64,000 nt of DNA. It comes from Dolichospermum sp. FACHB-1091 (GTDB lineage Bacteria > Cyanobacteriota > Cyanobacteriia > Cyanobacteriales > Nostocaceae). Below the pieces are notes generated by a model, which did not search any database, was not told the DNA's origin, and worked only from the letters and a program-made list of their open reading frames with translations. Position 1 is the stretch's first letter. Every line of letters begins with the position of its first letter. The DNA lies in contig NZ_JACJSB010000013.1 of assembly GCF_014697585.1 (NCBI RefSeq), positions 1-64,000 on the forward strand. The letters run 5' to 3'. Made by a program: the position numbers and the translations under genes. Shown one piece after another: positions 8,606-17,806 of this stretch.

Positions 8606-9187
8606 TTACCCTGAATAACTAGGTTCGTTTCCTGGTTTCCATTTGATATTGCAACCAATGCTCGGTTTTTGTTCACTTCTTACAGGTTGATTATTTAAGA
8701 CTGCGATAATAGCCTCCCTGATATCTTTACCTGTTACAGGTTGATTATTGCTGGGACGACTATCATCTAATTGTCCACGATAAACCAGTTTTCTTTCGCT
8801 GTCAAACAAAAAGAAATCCGGCGTACAAGCTGCTGTATAAGCTTTTGCTATTGCCTGGGTTTCATCATAACAGAAGAGAAACTCAAACCCCAGTTCTCTA
8901 GACATTTCTTTTAATGATTCAGGAGCATCATTGGGGTAATTTTGGGCATCATTAGCACTAATAGCAATAATCCCTAAATTACTTTTACCATAATCTTGAT
9001 CTAACCTTACCAATTCTTCTTGAATATGCTTCACAAATGGGCAATGACGGCAAATAAACATGATTAAAACTGCTTTTTTATCAGCGAAATTATCAAGAGA
9101 AATTGTTTTTCCCGATACCACTTCTGGTAGATGAAAATCTGGTGCTTTAGTGCCTAAAGGCAACATTGTTGAAGCTGTTAAAACCAT
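8606..9187 (-). CDS. Thioredoxin-fold (AhpC/TSA-like) redox protein
   Basis: 193 residues. An N-terminal peroxiredoxin/TlpA-type fold begins TKAPDFHLPEVVSGK; the redox site is FICRHCPFVKH (CxxC at about residues 45-48). The RHCPFVK signature and the later TPDFFLFD segment (with the conserved Pro) are typical of the cyanobacterial 'thioredoxin family protein' group. No signal peptide is present, so it is cytoplasmic. It probably reduces disulphides or peroxides; the substrate is unknown. It is a single gene; an STRR array touches its 3' end. Confidence 0.82.
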   Translation of the reverse strand: MVLTASTMLPLGTKAPDFHLPEVVSGKTISLDNFADKKAVLIMFICRHCPFVKHIQEELVRLDQDYGKSNLGIIAISANDAQNYPNDAPESLKEMSRELGFEFLFCYDETQAIAKAYTAACTPDFFLFDSERKLVYRGQLDDSRPSNNQPVTGKDIREAIIAVLNNQPVRSEQKPSIGCNIKWKPGNEPSYSG

Positions 9188-9420
9188 AATTTATTGAATG
9201 CTTTGATCAGGAGTTTGACTAACTAATAATATAATAAATAATCCATCTCAATGGCTTCCCCAAAAAAAGAGGGCTGAAGCAGTAAAGTTATAGTCTTCCA
9301 AAATAACAAATCAAAACCTATACACAGCCCGTGATCGATATACTGATAGTTTTTTCAAGTTTAAGGTAATTGAGGATTAAAACATTTATTATGAGGAAGA
9401 AAATAAGCAGGAATTAGTTT

Positions 9421-10542
9421 ATGTTTTATCCCAATACTCCACCCTCAAACAATTATCATACCCCACCAACTCGAAGGGGAAAACATAAAATATTTATTGG
9501 TATGGCCCCTGGTGTGGGAAAAACATACAGAATGCTAGAGGAAGGACATCAACTTAAACAAGAGGGTATTGATGTTGTTATTGGGGTTTTAGAAACTCAC
9601 GGACGCAAAGAGACGGCTGTAAAAGCAGAAGGTCTGGAGGTAATTCCTAAAAAAGCGAATATTCACAAAAATATCAACCTTCTGGAAATGGACACCGAAG
9701 CAATTTTAACCCGTTCTCCCCAATTGGTTTTAGTTGATGAATTAGCGCATACAAATATACCAGGTTCACCTAGAGAAAAACGCTATCAAGATGTAGAATT
9801 GATTTTAGCTGCGGGTATAGATGTTTATTCTACTGTCAATATTCAACATTTGGAAAGTTTGAATGATTTGGTAGCTAGAATTACGGGTGTTGTAGTGCGA
9901 GAACGTATTCCCGATATTCTCTTAGATGAAGCTGATGCTGTTGTTGTGATTGATGTTACTCCAGAAACTCTAGAAGAACGGCTACGGGAAGGTAAAATTT
10001 ATGCTGCTGATAAAATTCAGCAATCTTTAGAAAACTTTTTTCAGCGTCGTAACCTCATTGCTTTACGGGAATTAGCATTAAGAGAAGTTGCTGATACTGT
10101 TGAAGAAGAAGCAAATACCTCTATTTCTTCCCCACAAGTTCGCAATGTCCATGAACGAGTTTTAGTATGTGTATCTACTTATCCAAATTCGATTCAATTA
10201 TTACGGCGTGGAGCGCGATTGGCAAATTACATGAATGCCAGATTTTATACCTTATTTGTGGCAGATCCTGACCGTTTTCTCAGTAAAGAAGAAAGTTTAC
10301 ATATTGATACCTGTGAGAAAATGTGTCGAGAATTTGCTGGTGAATTTCTTCATGTTAAGAGCTACAATGTTCCTAAAGCGATCGCTGAAGTTGCTACAAT
10401 TAATCATATCACCCAGATAGTTATTGGTGAAAGTCGGCAGCCACGATGGAAAAGATTTTTTAAACGCTCTTTTACGGAACGATTATTGGAGTTAATCGGG
10501 GACAAACATATAGATTTACACATTATTGCTACTGAGAAATAA
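9421..10542 (+). CDS. KdpD-like protein lacking the histidine kinase module
   Basis: 373 residues. The N-terminal KdpD domain (about 18-235) has Walker A GMAPGVGKT (27-35) and LVLVDELAHTNIPGS as Walker B and conserved motif. A universal-stress-protein-like domain follows (about 245-370), ending near IVIGESRQPRWKRFF. The four membrane helices and histidine kinase of full KdpD (about 900 residues) are absent. Short KdpD proteins of this kind occur in Anabaena kdp operons, where they are linked to potassium and desiccation responses, but no kdpABC gene lies in this window. The next gene also encodes a universal stress protein. The function is inferred as a regulatory or nucleotide-binding sensor. 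Confidence 0.8.
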   Translation: MFYPNTPPSNNYHTPPTRRGKHKIFIGMAPGVGKTYRMLEEGHQLKQEGIDVVIGVLETHGRKETAVKAEGLEVIPKKANIHKNINLLEMDTEAILTRSPQLVLVDELAHTNIPGSPREKRYQDVELILAAGIDVYSTVNIQHLESLNDLVARITGVVVRERIPDILLDEADAVVVIDVTPETLEERLREGKIYAADKIQQSLENFFQRRNLIALRELALREVADTVEEEANTSISSPQVRNVHERVLVCVSTYPNSIQLLRRGARLANYMNARFYTLFVADPDRFLSKEESLHIDTCEKMCREFAGEFLHVKSYNVPKAIAEVATINHITQIVIGESRQPRWKRFFKRSFTERLLELIGDKHIDLHIIATEK

Positions 10543-10626
10543 ATTTTAATTTTTGTGAATCTATCTAAAATAGGATGGAATTTTGCTATTTTCTGTATAG
10601 AGTGAGTATTAGACTTGAAAAAAATT

Positions 10627-10684
10627 CTGTAGAGACTTTACTAATATGATTTCTTTAAGAAGTTTATATAGAAAGTCTTTACAG
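10627..10684. repeat. Inverted repeat in the gap between the kdpD-like and USP genes
   Basis: The arms CTGTAGAGACTTT (10627-10639) and AAAGTCTTTACAG (10672-10684) pair with one mismatch around a loop of about 32 bases. It may be a degraded member of the TGTAGAGACGT palindrome family seen elsewhere. The rest of the 10543-10864 gap is A/T-rich and holds no gene. Confidence 0.45.
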
Positions 10685-10864
10685 TTCATAATTTCATCAC
10701 GTCTTTAATAATTCAATAACACCTAAAAATCTATTCTCCGAAGTTTTTTAAATTCTTTGGGGATAAAATTGATAGTGAAAATTAAGCTGATTTTTACTAA
10801 AAATTAACCTAAAAAGCTGATTATAGTCATTATCATTGATGAGCAATTTAATATTGAGGTGAAT

Positions 10865-11386
10865 ATGTTTAAACGAATTTTGGCAGCGTTAGATCGTTCG
10901 GAAATAGGTATAGAAGTATTTAATCAAGCGCTATGTTTAGCAAAGTTAACATCCGCTGAATTGATGCTTTTGCACGTTTTATCACATGAAGAAGATGGTA
11001 GTCCTGAAGCCCTGATTTTCCCAAATATTGACTATTATCCAGGGTGGAATGAGGAAACTTTTAAATTATACCAAGAACACTGGGAAAAATTTAAAAATGA
11101 AGGTTTGGAGATGTTACAGTCATTTAGTAGCCAAGCCAATACAGCAGGTATTAATACGGAATTTATGCAAAATAGTGGTAATCCAGGAAGAATGATTTGT
11201 GAATTGGCTAGAACTTGGAATGCTGATCTAATTATGATGGGAAGACGGGGACGTTCTGGACTGGCGGAGTTTTTTCTCGGTAGTCAGAGTAACTATGTTT
11301 TACATCATGCCCCCTGTTCAGTGCAGATTGTACATTTGCCTGTAAGTGCTAAAACACAAGAGGAAGAAGTAGTAAGTAATCAGTAA
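10865..11386 (+). CDS. Universal stress protein (UspA family)
   Basis: About 173 residues, starting MFKRILAALDRSEIG. The ATG at 10865 was chosen because GAGGTGAAT sits just upstream; an in-frame GTG lies at 10859. The UspA fold shows the conserved N-terminal ILAALDRSE strand, LMLLHVL, and the C-terminal ATP-binding signature MMGRRGRSGLAEFFLGSQS (the G-x2-G-x9-G(S/T) pattern). It is cytoplasmic and probably ATP-binding. Its gene lies 322 bp downstream of the KdpD-like gene and 34 bp upstream of the alcohol dehydrogenase, so the three may respond to stress together; that is inference. Confidence 0.88.
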   Translation: MFKRILAALDRSEIGIEVFNQALCLAKLTSAELMLLHVLSHEEDGSPEALIFPNIDYYPGWNEETFKLYQEHWEKFKNEGLEMLQSFSSQANTAGINTEFMQNSGNPGRMICELARTWNADLIMMGRRGRSGLAEFFLGSQSNYVLHHAPCSVQIVHLPVSAKTQEEEVVSNQ

Positions 11387-11420
11387 TTACTCTGATTTGT
11401 CTTTCCAAAGGATGATGAAA

Positions 11421-12434
11421 ATGGTGGAATTAAAGTTCCAAGGCTACGCATCTTTAAAACCAGGGGAAAAGCTACAACCCTGGGAATATGAACCAGCCCC
11501 TTTAGGTAGCAATGATGTCGAAATCGCAGTTACCCATAATGGCCTGTGTCATACTGACATTCACATGAGAGATAATGACTGGAATGTGAGTAAATTTCCC
11601 CTGGTAGCAGGTCATGAAGTAGTAGGAAATGTTACTCAAATTGGTGCGGATGTAACTGGTATAAAAATTGGCGATCGCCTGGGGTTTGGTTGGATTAGTA
11701 ATTCTTGTCGAGTCTGTGACGCTTGTTTGCGGGGAGAAGAAAACATTTGTCGTCAGGGTTATAAAGGATTAATTGTCGGAAATCATGGCGGTTTTGCCAA
11801 TAAATTACGAGCTTGCGCGGATTTTGCCTATAAAATCCCAGATAATCTAGATTCCGCCAGCGCTGCTCCTTTATTATGTGCTGGAATTACAGTTTATAAT
11901 CCCTTACGTACGTATATAAAATATCCGGGGGCTAAGGTGGGAGTGCTGGGAATTGGTGGGTTAGGACATCTAGCCATTAAATTTGCGGAGGCTATGGGGG
12001 CAGAAGTGACAGCTTTTTCTACATCATCTGATAAAGAAGCCGAAGCCAAAGAATTTGGGGCGCATTATTTCTGTAATTGGAAAAATACTGAACAAATTAA
12101 AGAAGTGAGTGGCACTTTAGACTTACTTCTATGTACGGTTTCCTCGGAAATTGACTGGAACAAAGCCTTTGGTTTACTAGCAAATAACGGTGTCTTGTGT
12201 TTGGTGGGGCTGCCGGTTTCTACCCTGAACATTCCGCTTTTACCCTTAGTATTTGGTCAAAAAGCGATCGCTGGGAGTGTGGTAGGTGGAAGGCGTTTTA
12301 TGAAAGAAATGCTGGAATTTGCCGCCATTCACCAAATAAAACCAATGATTGAAACTATACCCATTTCCCAAATTAATGCAGCCATGGATAGGGTGGTAGC
12401 AAATAAAGCTCGCTATCGGATTGTTTTGGTATAG
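11421..12434 (+). CDS. Zinc-dependent medium-chain alcohol dehydrogenase
   Basis: 337 residues from ATG 11421 (MVELKFQGYA), with AAAGG at 11406-11410; an in-frame TTG at 11397 and two ATGs before it are less likely. Catalytic zinc ligands are in GLCHTDIHMRDND and GHEVVG; the structural zinc site is CRVCDACLRGEENIC (four Cys). The NADP-binding Rossmann motif is GVLGIGGLGHLAIKFAEAMG. The pattern matches the cinnamyl-alcohol/YahK class that reduces aldehydes with NADPH. It is close behind the USP gene (34 bp) and ends 81 bp before hoxE. The substrate is unknown. Confidence 0.88.
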   Translation: MVELKFQGYASLKPGEKLQPWEYEPAPLGSNDVEIAVTHNGLCHTDIHMRDNDWNVSKFPLVAGHEVVGNVTQIGADVTGIKIGDRLGFGWISNSCRVCDACLRGEENICRQGYKGLIVGNHGGFANKLRACADFAYKIPDNLDSASAAPLLCAGITVYNPLRTYIKYPGAKVGVLGIGGLGHLAIKFAEAMGAEVTAFSTSSDKEAEAKEFGAHYFCNWKNTEQIKEVSGTLDLLLCTVSSEIDWNKAFGLLANNGVLCLVGLPVSTLNIPLLPLVFGQKAIAGSVVGGRRFMKEMLEFAAIHQIKPMIETIPISQINAAMDRVVANKARYRIVLV

Positions 12435-12515
12435 TTTTGGCGTTGGTGAATGAAGGTATAAATTTTTTCTCACGCAGAGGCGCGAAGAGTCTGAGGAATT
12501 TAGGGAAAGGAAGAT

Positions 12516-13016
12516 ATGAGAACTGCTGTTTCATGTCCTTCAGGAGATAAGCGTTTAAAGATATTAGATGCTACGATTAAACGTCATCAATATCAACAAG
12601 ATGCACTCATTGAAATTCTCCATCGTGCTTCTGAATTGTTTGGTTATTTAGAAGCGGATTTATTGCTTTATATTTCCCATAGCCTGAAATTACCACCCAG
12701 TCGGGTTTATGGAGTAGCTACTTTCTATCATTTGTTTTCCCTGGCACCAAAAGGAGTTCATAACTGTGTGGTTTGCACGGGTACAGCTTGTTATGTTAAA
12801 AACTCTCAAAAGATTTTAACACAGGTGGAAAAACTGACGCAAATTCACGCGGGAGAAACTACTACAGATGGTCAAATTTCTTTAATGACAGCTAGGTGTT
12901 TAGGGGCTTGTGGAGTTGCTCCAGCGGTGGTCTTGGATGGTGTGGTTTTAGGTAATCAAACCCCAGAGTCAGTGTGCGAAAAAGTGGGAGCATGGTGGCA
13001 AAATGGAACTAAATGA
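12516..13016 (+). CDS. hoxE: HoxE, diaphorase subunit of bidirectional hydrogenase
   Basis: 166 residues of the NuoE-like thioredoxin-fold family. [2Fe-2S] ligands are visible as CTGTAC (C87-x4-C92) and ARCLGACG (C128-x3-C132). With HoxF and HoxU it forms the NAD(P)H/ferredoxin-reacting module of the cytoplasmic hydrogenase and is the first gene of the cluster. The stop overlaps the hoxF start by 14 bp, implying translational coupling. An AGGGAAAGGAAG stretch precedes the ATG as ribosome binding site. The 81-bp upstream gap contains a TTTTTTCTCACGCAGAGGCG repeat fragment; no promoter could be assigned with confidence. Confidence 0.95.
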   Translation: MRTAVSCPSGDKRLKILDATIKRHQYQQDALIEILHRASELFGYLEADLLLYISHSLKLPPSRVYGVATFYHLFSLAPKGVHNCVVCTGTACYVKNSQKILTQVEKLTQIHAGETTTDGQISLMTARCLGACGVAPAVVLDGVVLGNQTPESVCEKVGAWWQNGTK

Positions 13017-14610
13017 ATTATTAGAAATTGCCGAAAAAGAACTTTCTGAGCGAAAATCTCTAGAAATTCGCTGTTGTACTGCTGCGGCTTGTCTGTCTTC
13101 TGATTCCCAAGCTGTTAAAGACAATTTAGAAGCAGTTATCAAAGCCGAGAATTTACAGGATACTGTGCAAGTTACGGGTGTGGGTTGTATGCGTCTTTGT
13201 TGTCAAGGACCCTTGGTACAGGTGGAAAATTTGGCAAATCCTGTAGAATCAAAGTTGTATGAAAAAGTCACCCCGGTAAATGCTCTAGAAATTATTCGCG
13301 GGTTGAATGGAGAAGTAACAAATTTACAAACAGGTGATTTAAACCAGCCGTTTTTTAGTCGCCAATTGCCCATAGTCCTAGAAAATAGTGGTAAAATTGA
13401 CCCCGAACGGATTCAAGCTTATATTGGGGCTAAGGGTTATCAAGCCCTTTACCAAGTGCTGCGGGAAATGAAGCCCACGGAGGTAGTAGAAACTATCACC
13501 AAAAGCGGTTTACGGGGACGCGGAGGCGCTGGTTATCCCACTGGTTTAAAATGGGGGACCGTGGCCAAATCCCATACTGAGAAAAAGTTTGTTATTTGTA
13601 ATGCTGATGAGGGTGATCCCGGTGCATTTATGGATAGGAGTGTATTGGAAAGTGATCCCCATCGAGTTTTGGAAGGAATGGCGATCGCTGCCTACGCTAT
13701 TGGGGCAAATCAAGGCTATATTTATGTTAGAGCCGAATATCCTCTGGCTATTAAACGGCTAGAAATTGCCATTCGTCAAGCCCAACACTTAGGATTTTTA
13801 GGTTCGCAGATATTTGATTCTCCCTTCGATTTTAAAGTGGAAATCCGCATTGGGGCTGGGGCTTATGTCTGCGGTGAGGAAACGGCTTTAATGGCTTCTA
13901 TTGAGGGTAAACGTGGTGTCCCTCATCCCCGTCCTCCTTACCCTGCTGAGTCCGGTTTATGGGGCTATCCCACTTTAATTAATAATGTGGAAACCTTTGC
14001 CAATATCGCGCCCATTATCCGCAAAGGTGCAGAGTGGTTTGCTAGTATTGGTATTAATAAAAGCAAGGGTACAAAAGTATTTGCTTTAGCCGGAAAAATC
14101 CGTAACACGGGTTTAATAGAAGTACCAATGGGGACATCTTTACAGGAAATTGTTGAAGACATGGGAGGAGGTGTTCCAGACGGTGGTATTGCTAAAGCTG
14201 TACAAACTGGTGGCCCTTCAGGGGGATGTATTCCGGCTTCTGCTTTTGCTACACCTGTAGATTATGAATCCTTAACAGCTTTGGGTTCAATCATGGGTTC
14301 TGGGGGGATGATTGTTATGGATCAAACCACCAATATGGTAGATGTGGCTCGCTTTTTTATGGAATTTTGCATGGATGAATCCTGTGGTAAGTGTATTCCT
14401 TGTCGCGTTGGTACTGTGCAATTATACGGTTTATTAACGAAGATTACCAAGGGAGAAGGTTCACTGGCTGATTTAGATTTACTTGAGGAACTTAGCGATA
14501 TGGTCAAAAATACTAGTTTATGTGGTTTAGGACAGTCCGCACCAAATCCAGTTTTTAGCACTTTGCGTTATTTTCGTCATGAGTATTTGCAATTAGTTAT
14601 TGGTCATTAA
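13003..14610 (+). CDS. hoxF: HoxF, NAD(P)H/FMN subunit of bidirectional hydrogenase
   Basis: 535 residues. An N-terminal thioredoxin-like [2Fe-2S] region (RCCTAAAC ... [10 protein letters not shown], about 24-70) precedes the NuoF-like core. The core has FMN/NAD-binding [16 protein letters not shown] (about 168-183), [15 protein letters not shown], and [16 protein letters not shown]. The C-terminal [4Fe-4S] cluster is [11 protein letters not shown] plus [11 protein letters not shown]. It oxidises or reduces NAD(P)H and passes electrons to HoxU/HoxYH. The length is normal for cyanobacterial HoxF, and all cofactor residues are intact. It overlaps hoxE by 14 bp. A tandem heptamer array starts two bases after its TAA. 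Confidence 0.96.
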   Translation: MELNELLEIAEKELSERKSLEIRCCTAAACLSSDSQAVKDNLEAVIKAENLQDTVQVTGVGCMRLCCQGPLVQVENLANPVESKLYEKVTPVNALEIIRGLNGEVTNLQTGDLNQPFFSRQLPIVLENSGKIDPERIQAYIGAKGYQALYQVLREMKPTEVVETITKSGLRGRGGAGYPTGLKWGTVAKSHTEKKFVICNADEGDPGAFMDRSVLESDPHRVLEGMAIAAYAIGANQGYIYVRAEYPLAIKRLEIAIRQAQHLGFLGSQIFDSPFDFKVEIRIGAGAYVCGEETALMASIEGKRGVPHPRPPYPAESGLWGYPTLINNVETFANIAPIIRKGAEWFASIGINKSKGTKVFALAGKIRNTGLIEVPMGTSLQEIVEDMGGGVPDGGIAKAVQTGGPSGGCIPASAFATPVDYESLTALGSIMGSGGMIVMDQTTNMVDVARFFMEFCMDESCGKCIPCRVGTVQLYGLLTKITKGEGSLADLDLLEELSDMVKNTSLCGLGQSAPNPVFSTLRYFRHEYLQLVIGH

Positions 14611-14612
14611 TT

Positions 14613-14687
14613 ATTACCCATTACCCATTACCCATTACCCATTACCCATTACCCATTACCCATTACCCATTACCCATTACCCATTAC
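14613..14687. repeat. STRR array, ten copies of ATTACCC between hoxF and hoxU
   Basis: Ten perfect tandem copies of the heptamer ATTACCC (14613-14682) and a partial eleventh fill almost the whole hoxF-hoxU gap, beginning two bases after the hoxF stop and ending about 17 bp before hoxU. This is a classic short tandemly repeated repetitive sequence of heterocystous cyanobacteria. It would be part of any hoxEFU transcript. Confidence 0.95.
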
Positions 14688-14703
14688 TGATAAATAAATC
14701 ATT

Positions 14704-15420
14704 ATGTCCGTAAAAACTTTAACAATAGATGGTGAATTAGTTAGCGCTCGTGAAGATGAAACCTTATTGACAGCAGCACAGGAAGCAGGTATTCATATTC
14801 CTACATTATGTCATTTAGCAGGTGTGGGAGATGTGGGCGCTTGTCGTTTATGTTTAGTGGAAATTGTCGGAAGTAATAAATTACAACCTGCTTGTATGAC
14901 GAAAGTAATAGAAGGAATGGAGATAACTACAAATAGCGATCGCTTGCAGAAATATCGGCGTATAATTGTAGAAATGTTATTCGCTGAAGGTAATCATATT
15001 TGCTCAGTTTGCGTTGCTAATGGCAATTGTGAATTACAGGATTTAGCGATAGAAATGGGTATGGATCATCTGCGGTTAGAATATCAATTTCCTCAGCGAA
15101 CCGTTGATACTTCTCATCATCTTTTTGGCATTGATCATAATCGTTGTGTGCTTTGTACTCGCTGTGTACGAGTATGTGATGAAATTGAAGGCGCTCATAC
15201 TTGGGATATGGCGGGAAGAGGATCAAAATCTCATGTGATTACTGATTTAAACCAACCCTGGGGAACTTCTCAAACTTGTACTTCTTGTGGTAAATGTGTT
15301 AATGCTTGTCCCACAGGAGCTTTATTTGATAAAGGTTCAAGTGTTAGTGAAATGAAACATGATCGGGGGAAAATTGAATTTTTAGTCACTGCACGAACTA
15401 AAAAACAATGGAATTTTTAG
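14704..15420 (+). CDS. hoxU: HoxU, iron-sulphur subunit of bidirectional hydrogenase
   Basis: 238 residues, the normal size. The N-terminal plant-type [2Fe-2S] domain has C36, C47, C50 and C64. It is followed by the NuoG-type His-Cys3 motif (H98, C100, C103, C109) and two [4Fe-4S] ferredoxin motifs, [11 protein letters not shown] (C148-C158) and [11 protein letters not shown] (C192-C202). The subunit wires electrons between HoxF and HoxY. It follows the heptamer array. All cluster ligands are present. Confidence 0.96.
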   Translation: MSVKTLTIDGELVSAREDETLLTAAQEAGIHIPTLCHLAGVGDVGACRLCLVEIVGSNKLQPACMTKVIEGMEITTNSDRLQKYRRIIVEMLFAEGNHICSVCVANGNCELQDLAIEMGMDHLRLEYQFPQRTVDTSHHLFGIDHNRCVLCTRCVRVCDEIEGAHTWDMAGRGSKSHVITDLNQPWGTSQTCTSCGKCVNACPTGALFDKGSSVSEMKHDRGKIEFLVTARTKKQWNF

Positions 15421-15460
15421 TAATTACTCACTGGTTATCAGTCATTGGCAATAAAATCTC

Positions 15461-15988
15461 ATGTTACAGCATATTAAACTTCAAAAAACATTGACGCGAA
15501 TTATATTAGTAGGAATATTCACAACATTTATATTTCTGAATATAGCAAATATCAGATACCAGACAGCAAATGCAGCCATTACTCAATTAGGAAAACCACC
15601 AGAAGAAGTTATTTATCGTTCCCAAGTGAAATTAGATGATCAATCAGGAAAAGTTTGGCAAGTTGTATTATTTAAACAAGTTTATTTAGATCAACCATCT
15701 AATATCAATCTTCGCTTAGTTGGCTTTCCAAATTCTGCGGAATTAATTCACCCCCAACCGTTAACAATTACTACGAATACAGGTAAAATTTGGAATGCTA
15801 ATGATCTATTTTTAGATACAGCCCCAGCCCCCACAATTGGTCAATACGATTTCACAGAAATTTTACCCCAATTACCTCCAGAATCTCTAACTTTGGGCAT
15901 ACCTTTACCTGGTAATAAATTCATTAATATTCTAGTTCCCATTCATGTTGTCAAAGAATGGCAATCATTAATTGCCAATGAAAATTGA
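15461..15988 (+). CDS. Exported or membrane-anchored DUF3122-like protein in the hox cluster
   Basis: 175 residues. An N-terminal hydrophobic helix (about 13-32, ILVGIFTTFIFLNIANI) is a signal peptide or anchor. The rest is a compact beta-rich domain with KVWQVVLFKQV, NLRLVGFPNS and YDFTEILPQL. The pattern fits the cyanobacterial DUF3122 family, recognised from memory with moderate certainty. An ORF at the same place, between hoxU and hoxY, occurs in Anabaena-type hox clusters. Hox is cytoplasmic while this protein looks exported, so its link to hydrogenase is positional only. The gap to hoxY is 12 bp. Confidence 0.65.
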   Translation: MLQHIKLQKTLTRIILVGIFTTFIFLNIANIRYQTANAAITQLGKPPEEVIYRSQVKLDDQSGKVWQVVLFKQVYLDQPSNINLRLVGFPNSAELIHPQPLTITTNTGKIWNANDLFLDTAPAPTIGQYDFTEILPQLPPESLTLGIPLPGNKFINILVPIHVVKEWQSLIANEN

Positions 15989-16000
15989 AAAGGTAAAAAA

Positions 16001-16546
16001 ATGACGAAAATGAAATTAGCAACAGTGTGGTTAGGTGGGTGTTCCGGTTGTCATATGTCCTTCCTAGATTTAGATGAATGGTTAATAGACTTAGCAGCAC
16101 AAGTAGATATAGTTTATAGTCCCATTGCTGATATTAAAGAATATCCAGAAAACGTAGATTTAGTATTAGTTGAAGGAGCTATAGCCAATGAAGAACATTT
16201 AGAATTAATTTACAAAATTAGAGAACGGACTAAAACCATAATTTCTTTTGGTGATTGTGCTGTTACTGGTAATGTTACTGCTTTACGCAATCTTGCTGGT
16301 GGTGCTGAACCTGCATTACAATTAGCTTATATTCAAGGGGCTAATATTCATCAACAAATCCCTAATTCTCCCGGAATTGTTCCCCCGTTATTAAATAAAG
16401 TTGTCCCCGTACATAAAGTAGTCGCAGTAGATATTTATTTACCCGGTTGTCCACCTTCAGCAGATCGTATTCGCGCCGCAATTTCACCTTTATTAAAAGG
16501 AGAAAAGCCGGAAATTATTGGACGAGAAATGATTAAGTTTGGTTAA
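16001..16546 (+). CDS. hoxY: HoxY, small subunit of bidirectional [NiFe] hydrogenase
   Basis: 181 residues of the NADH-ubiquinone oxidoreductase 20 kDa/hydrogenase small subunit family. Proximal [4Fe-4S] ligands are in GGCSGCHMS (C14, C17), GDCAVTG (about C87) and LPGCPPSAD (about C149). No Tat signal is present, as expected for the cytoplasmic Hox enzyme. It pairs with HoxH. The gene sits 12 bp after the DUF3122-like ORF, with AAAGG upstream of its ATG. Confidence 0.95.
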   Translation: MTKMKLATVWLGGCSGCHMSFLDLDEWLIDLAAQVDIVYSPIADIKEYPENVDLVLVEGAIANEEHLELIYKIRERTKTIISFGDCAVTGNVTALRNLAGGAEPALQLAYIQGANIHQQIPNSPGIVPPLLNKVVPVHKVVAVDIYLPGCPPSADRIRAAISPLLKGEKPEIIGREMIKFG

Positions 16547-16597
16547 TTTAATTTTGGATTTTGGATTTTGGATTTTTAATTATTTTGGAGATAAATT

Positions 16598-17212
16598 ATG
16601 TTAACAGCAGCTGATGTTATGACTAAAGATGTAGCAATGATTCGTAGTTCAGCAACAGCAAAAGAAGCAGTTGATTTAATGCGTTCTAGAGATTGGAGAG
16701 CATTAATTGTAGATCGTCGTCATGAACAAGATGCCTATGGTATTATCACAGAAAGTGACATTGTTTATAAGGTAATTTCCTATAGCAAAGACCCGAATAA
16801 AGTCCGCGTTTATGAAATTATGACTAAACCTTGTATTGTTGTCAATCCAGAATTAGGTTTAGAATATGTAGCCAGATTATTTGCTAACCATCATCTGCGA
16901 CGTGCGCCTGTAATTAGTGGTAAACTATTAGGAATCATTTCCCTCACTGACATTTTAGCCCGGAGTAGTTGTTTAGAACAACCACGCTCATTTTTATTAG
17001 AACAAGAATTACAAGATGAAATTAAAAAAGCTCGCATTGTTTGTGCAGAAAAAGGTATTAATTCTACAGAATGTGCAGCCGCTTGGGATGTGGTAGAAGA
17101 AATACAAGCCGAAATTGCTCACCAACGCGCCGAAAAACCCCTAAAAACTGCCTTTGAAGATTATTGTGATGAATATCCAGAATTAGCAGAATCTAGAATT
17201 TATGATTTGTAA
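16598..17212 (+). CDS. Tandem CBS-domain protein between hoxY and hoxH
   Basis: 204 residues. Two CBS domains fill about residues 1-130 (MLTAADVMTKDVAMIR... and VYEIMTKPCIVVNPE...LGIISLTDILAR). A helical C-terminal extension of about 70 residues follows (CAAAWDVVEEIQAEIAHQRAE ... FEDYCDEYPELAESR) that resembles CP12 (the AAWDxVEEI and YCDxxPEAxEC pattern); the final cysteine of CP12 is replaced here (PELAES). CP12 is a redox switch of the Calvin cycle; CBS-CP12 fusions exist in cyanobacteria. The protein may sense adenine nucleotides and redox state. Its position between hoxY and hoxH matches Anabaena-type clusters. Confidence 0.85.
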   Translation: MLTAADVMTKDVAMIRSSATAKEAVDLMRSRDWRALIVDRRHEQDAYGIITESDIVYKVISYSKDPNKVRVYEIMTKPCIVVNPELGLEYVARLFANHHLRRAPVISGKLLGIISLTDILARSSCLEQPRSFLLEQELQDEIKKARIVCAEKGINSTECAAAWDVVEEIQAEIAHQRAEKPLKTAFEDYCDEYPELAESRIYDL

Positions 17213-17219
17213 TTACTAT

Positions 17220-17780
17220 ACGTAGGTTGGGTTGACGCAAGGAAACCCAACATGATCATTATCGAAGATTTTGTTGGGTTTGACGTTGTTCTACATCGAA
17301 GATTTTGTTGGGTTTGACGTTGTTCTACATCGAAGATTTTGTTGGGTTTGACGTTGTTCTACATCGAAGATTTTGTTGGGTTTGACGTTGTTCTACATCG
17401 AAGATTTTGTTGGGTTTGACGTTGTTCTACATCGAAGATTTTGTTGGGTTTGACGTTGTTCTACATCGAAGATTTTGTTGGGTTTGACGTTGTTCTACAT
17501 CGAAGATTTTGTTGGGTTTGACGTTGTTCTACATCAAATATTTTGTTGGGTTTGACGTTGTTCTACATCAAATATTTTGTTGGGTTTCACGTTGTTCTAC
17601 ATCGAAGATTTTGTTGGGTTTGACGTTGTTCTACATCAAATATTTTGTTGGGTTTGACGTTGTTCTACATCAAAGATTTTGTTGGGTTTCACCTTGTTCT
17701 ACCCAACCTACAAAGGAAACCCAACATGATCATTATCGAAGATTTTGTTGGGTTTCACGTTGTTCTACCCAACCTACAAT
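17220..17780. repeat. 34-bp tandem array (13 contiguous units plus one) inside a palindromic repeat, upstream of hoxH
   Basis: Thirteen contiguous 34-bp units start at 17263, 17297 and so on to 17671; each opens CGAAGATTTTGTTGGGTTTG (variants CAAATATTTTG) and ends ACGTTGTTCTACAT. A further unit lies at 17737-17770. The array sits inside a copy of a common cyanobacterial palindromic repeat: GTAGGTTGGGTTGACGCAAG at 17222 and CCCAACCTAC at 17702 and 17768. The 34-bp period is not a multiple of three, and no unique spacers separate units, so it is neither coding nor CRISPR. Within-array variants cluster towards the hoxH side. Confidence 0.95.
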
Positions 17781-17806
17781 TGTTGATTATTACCAATTAC
17801 ATAATT

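Noticed and set aside
17263-17704. CRISPR array
   Set aside because: The 34-bp units are contiguous with no unique spacers and no cas genes are near. It is a tandem repeat inside a palindromic element.
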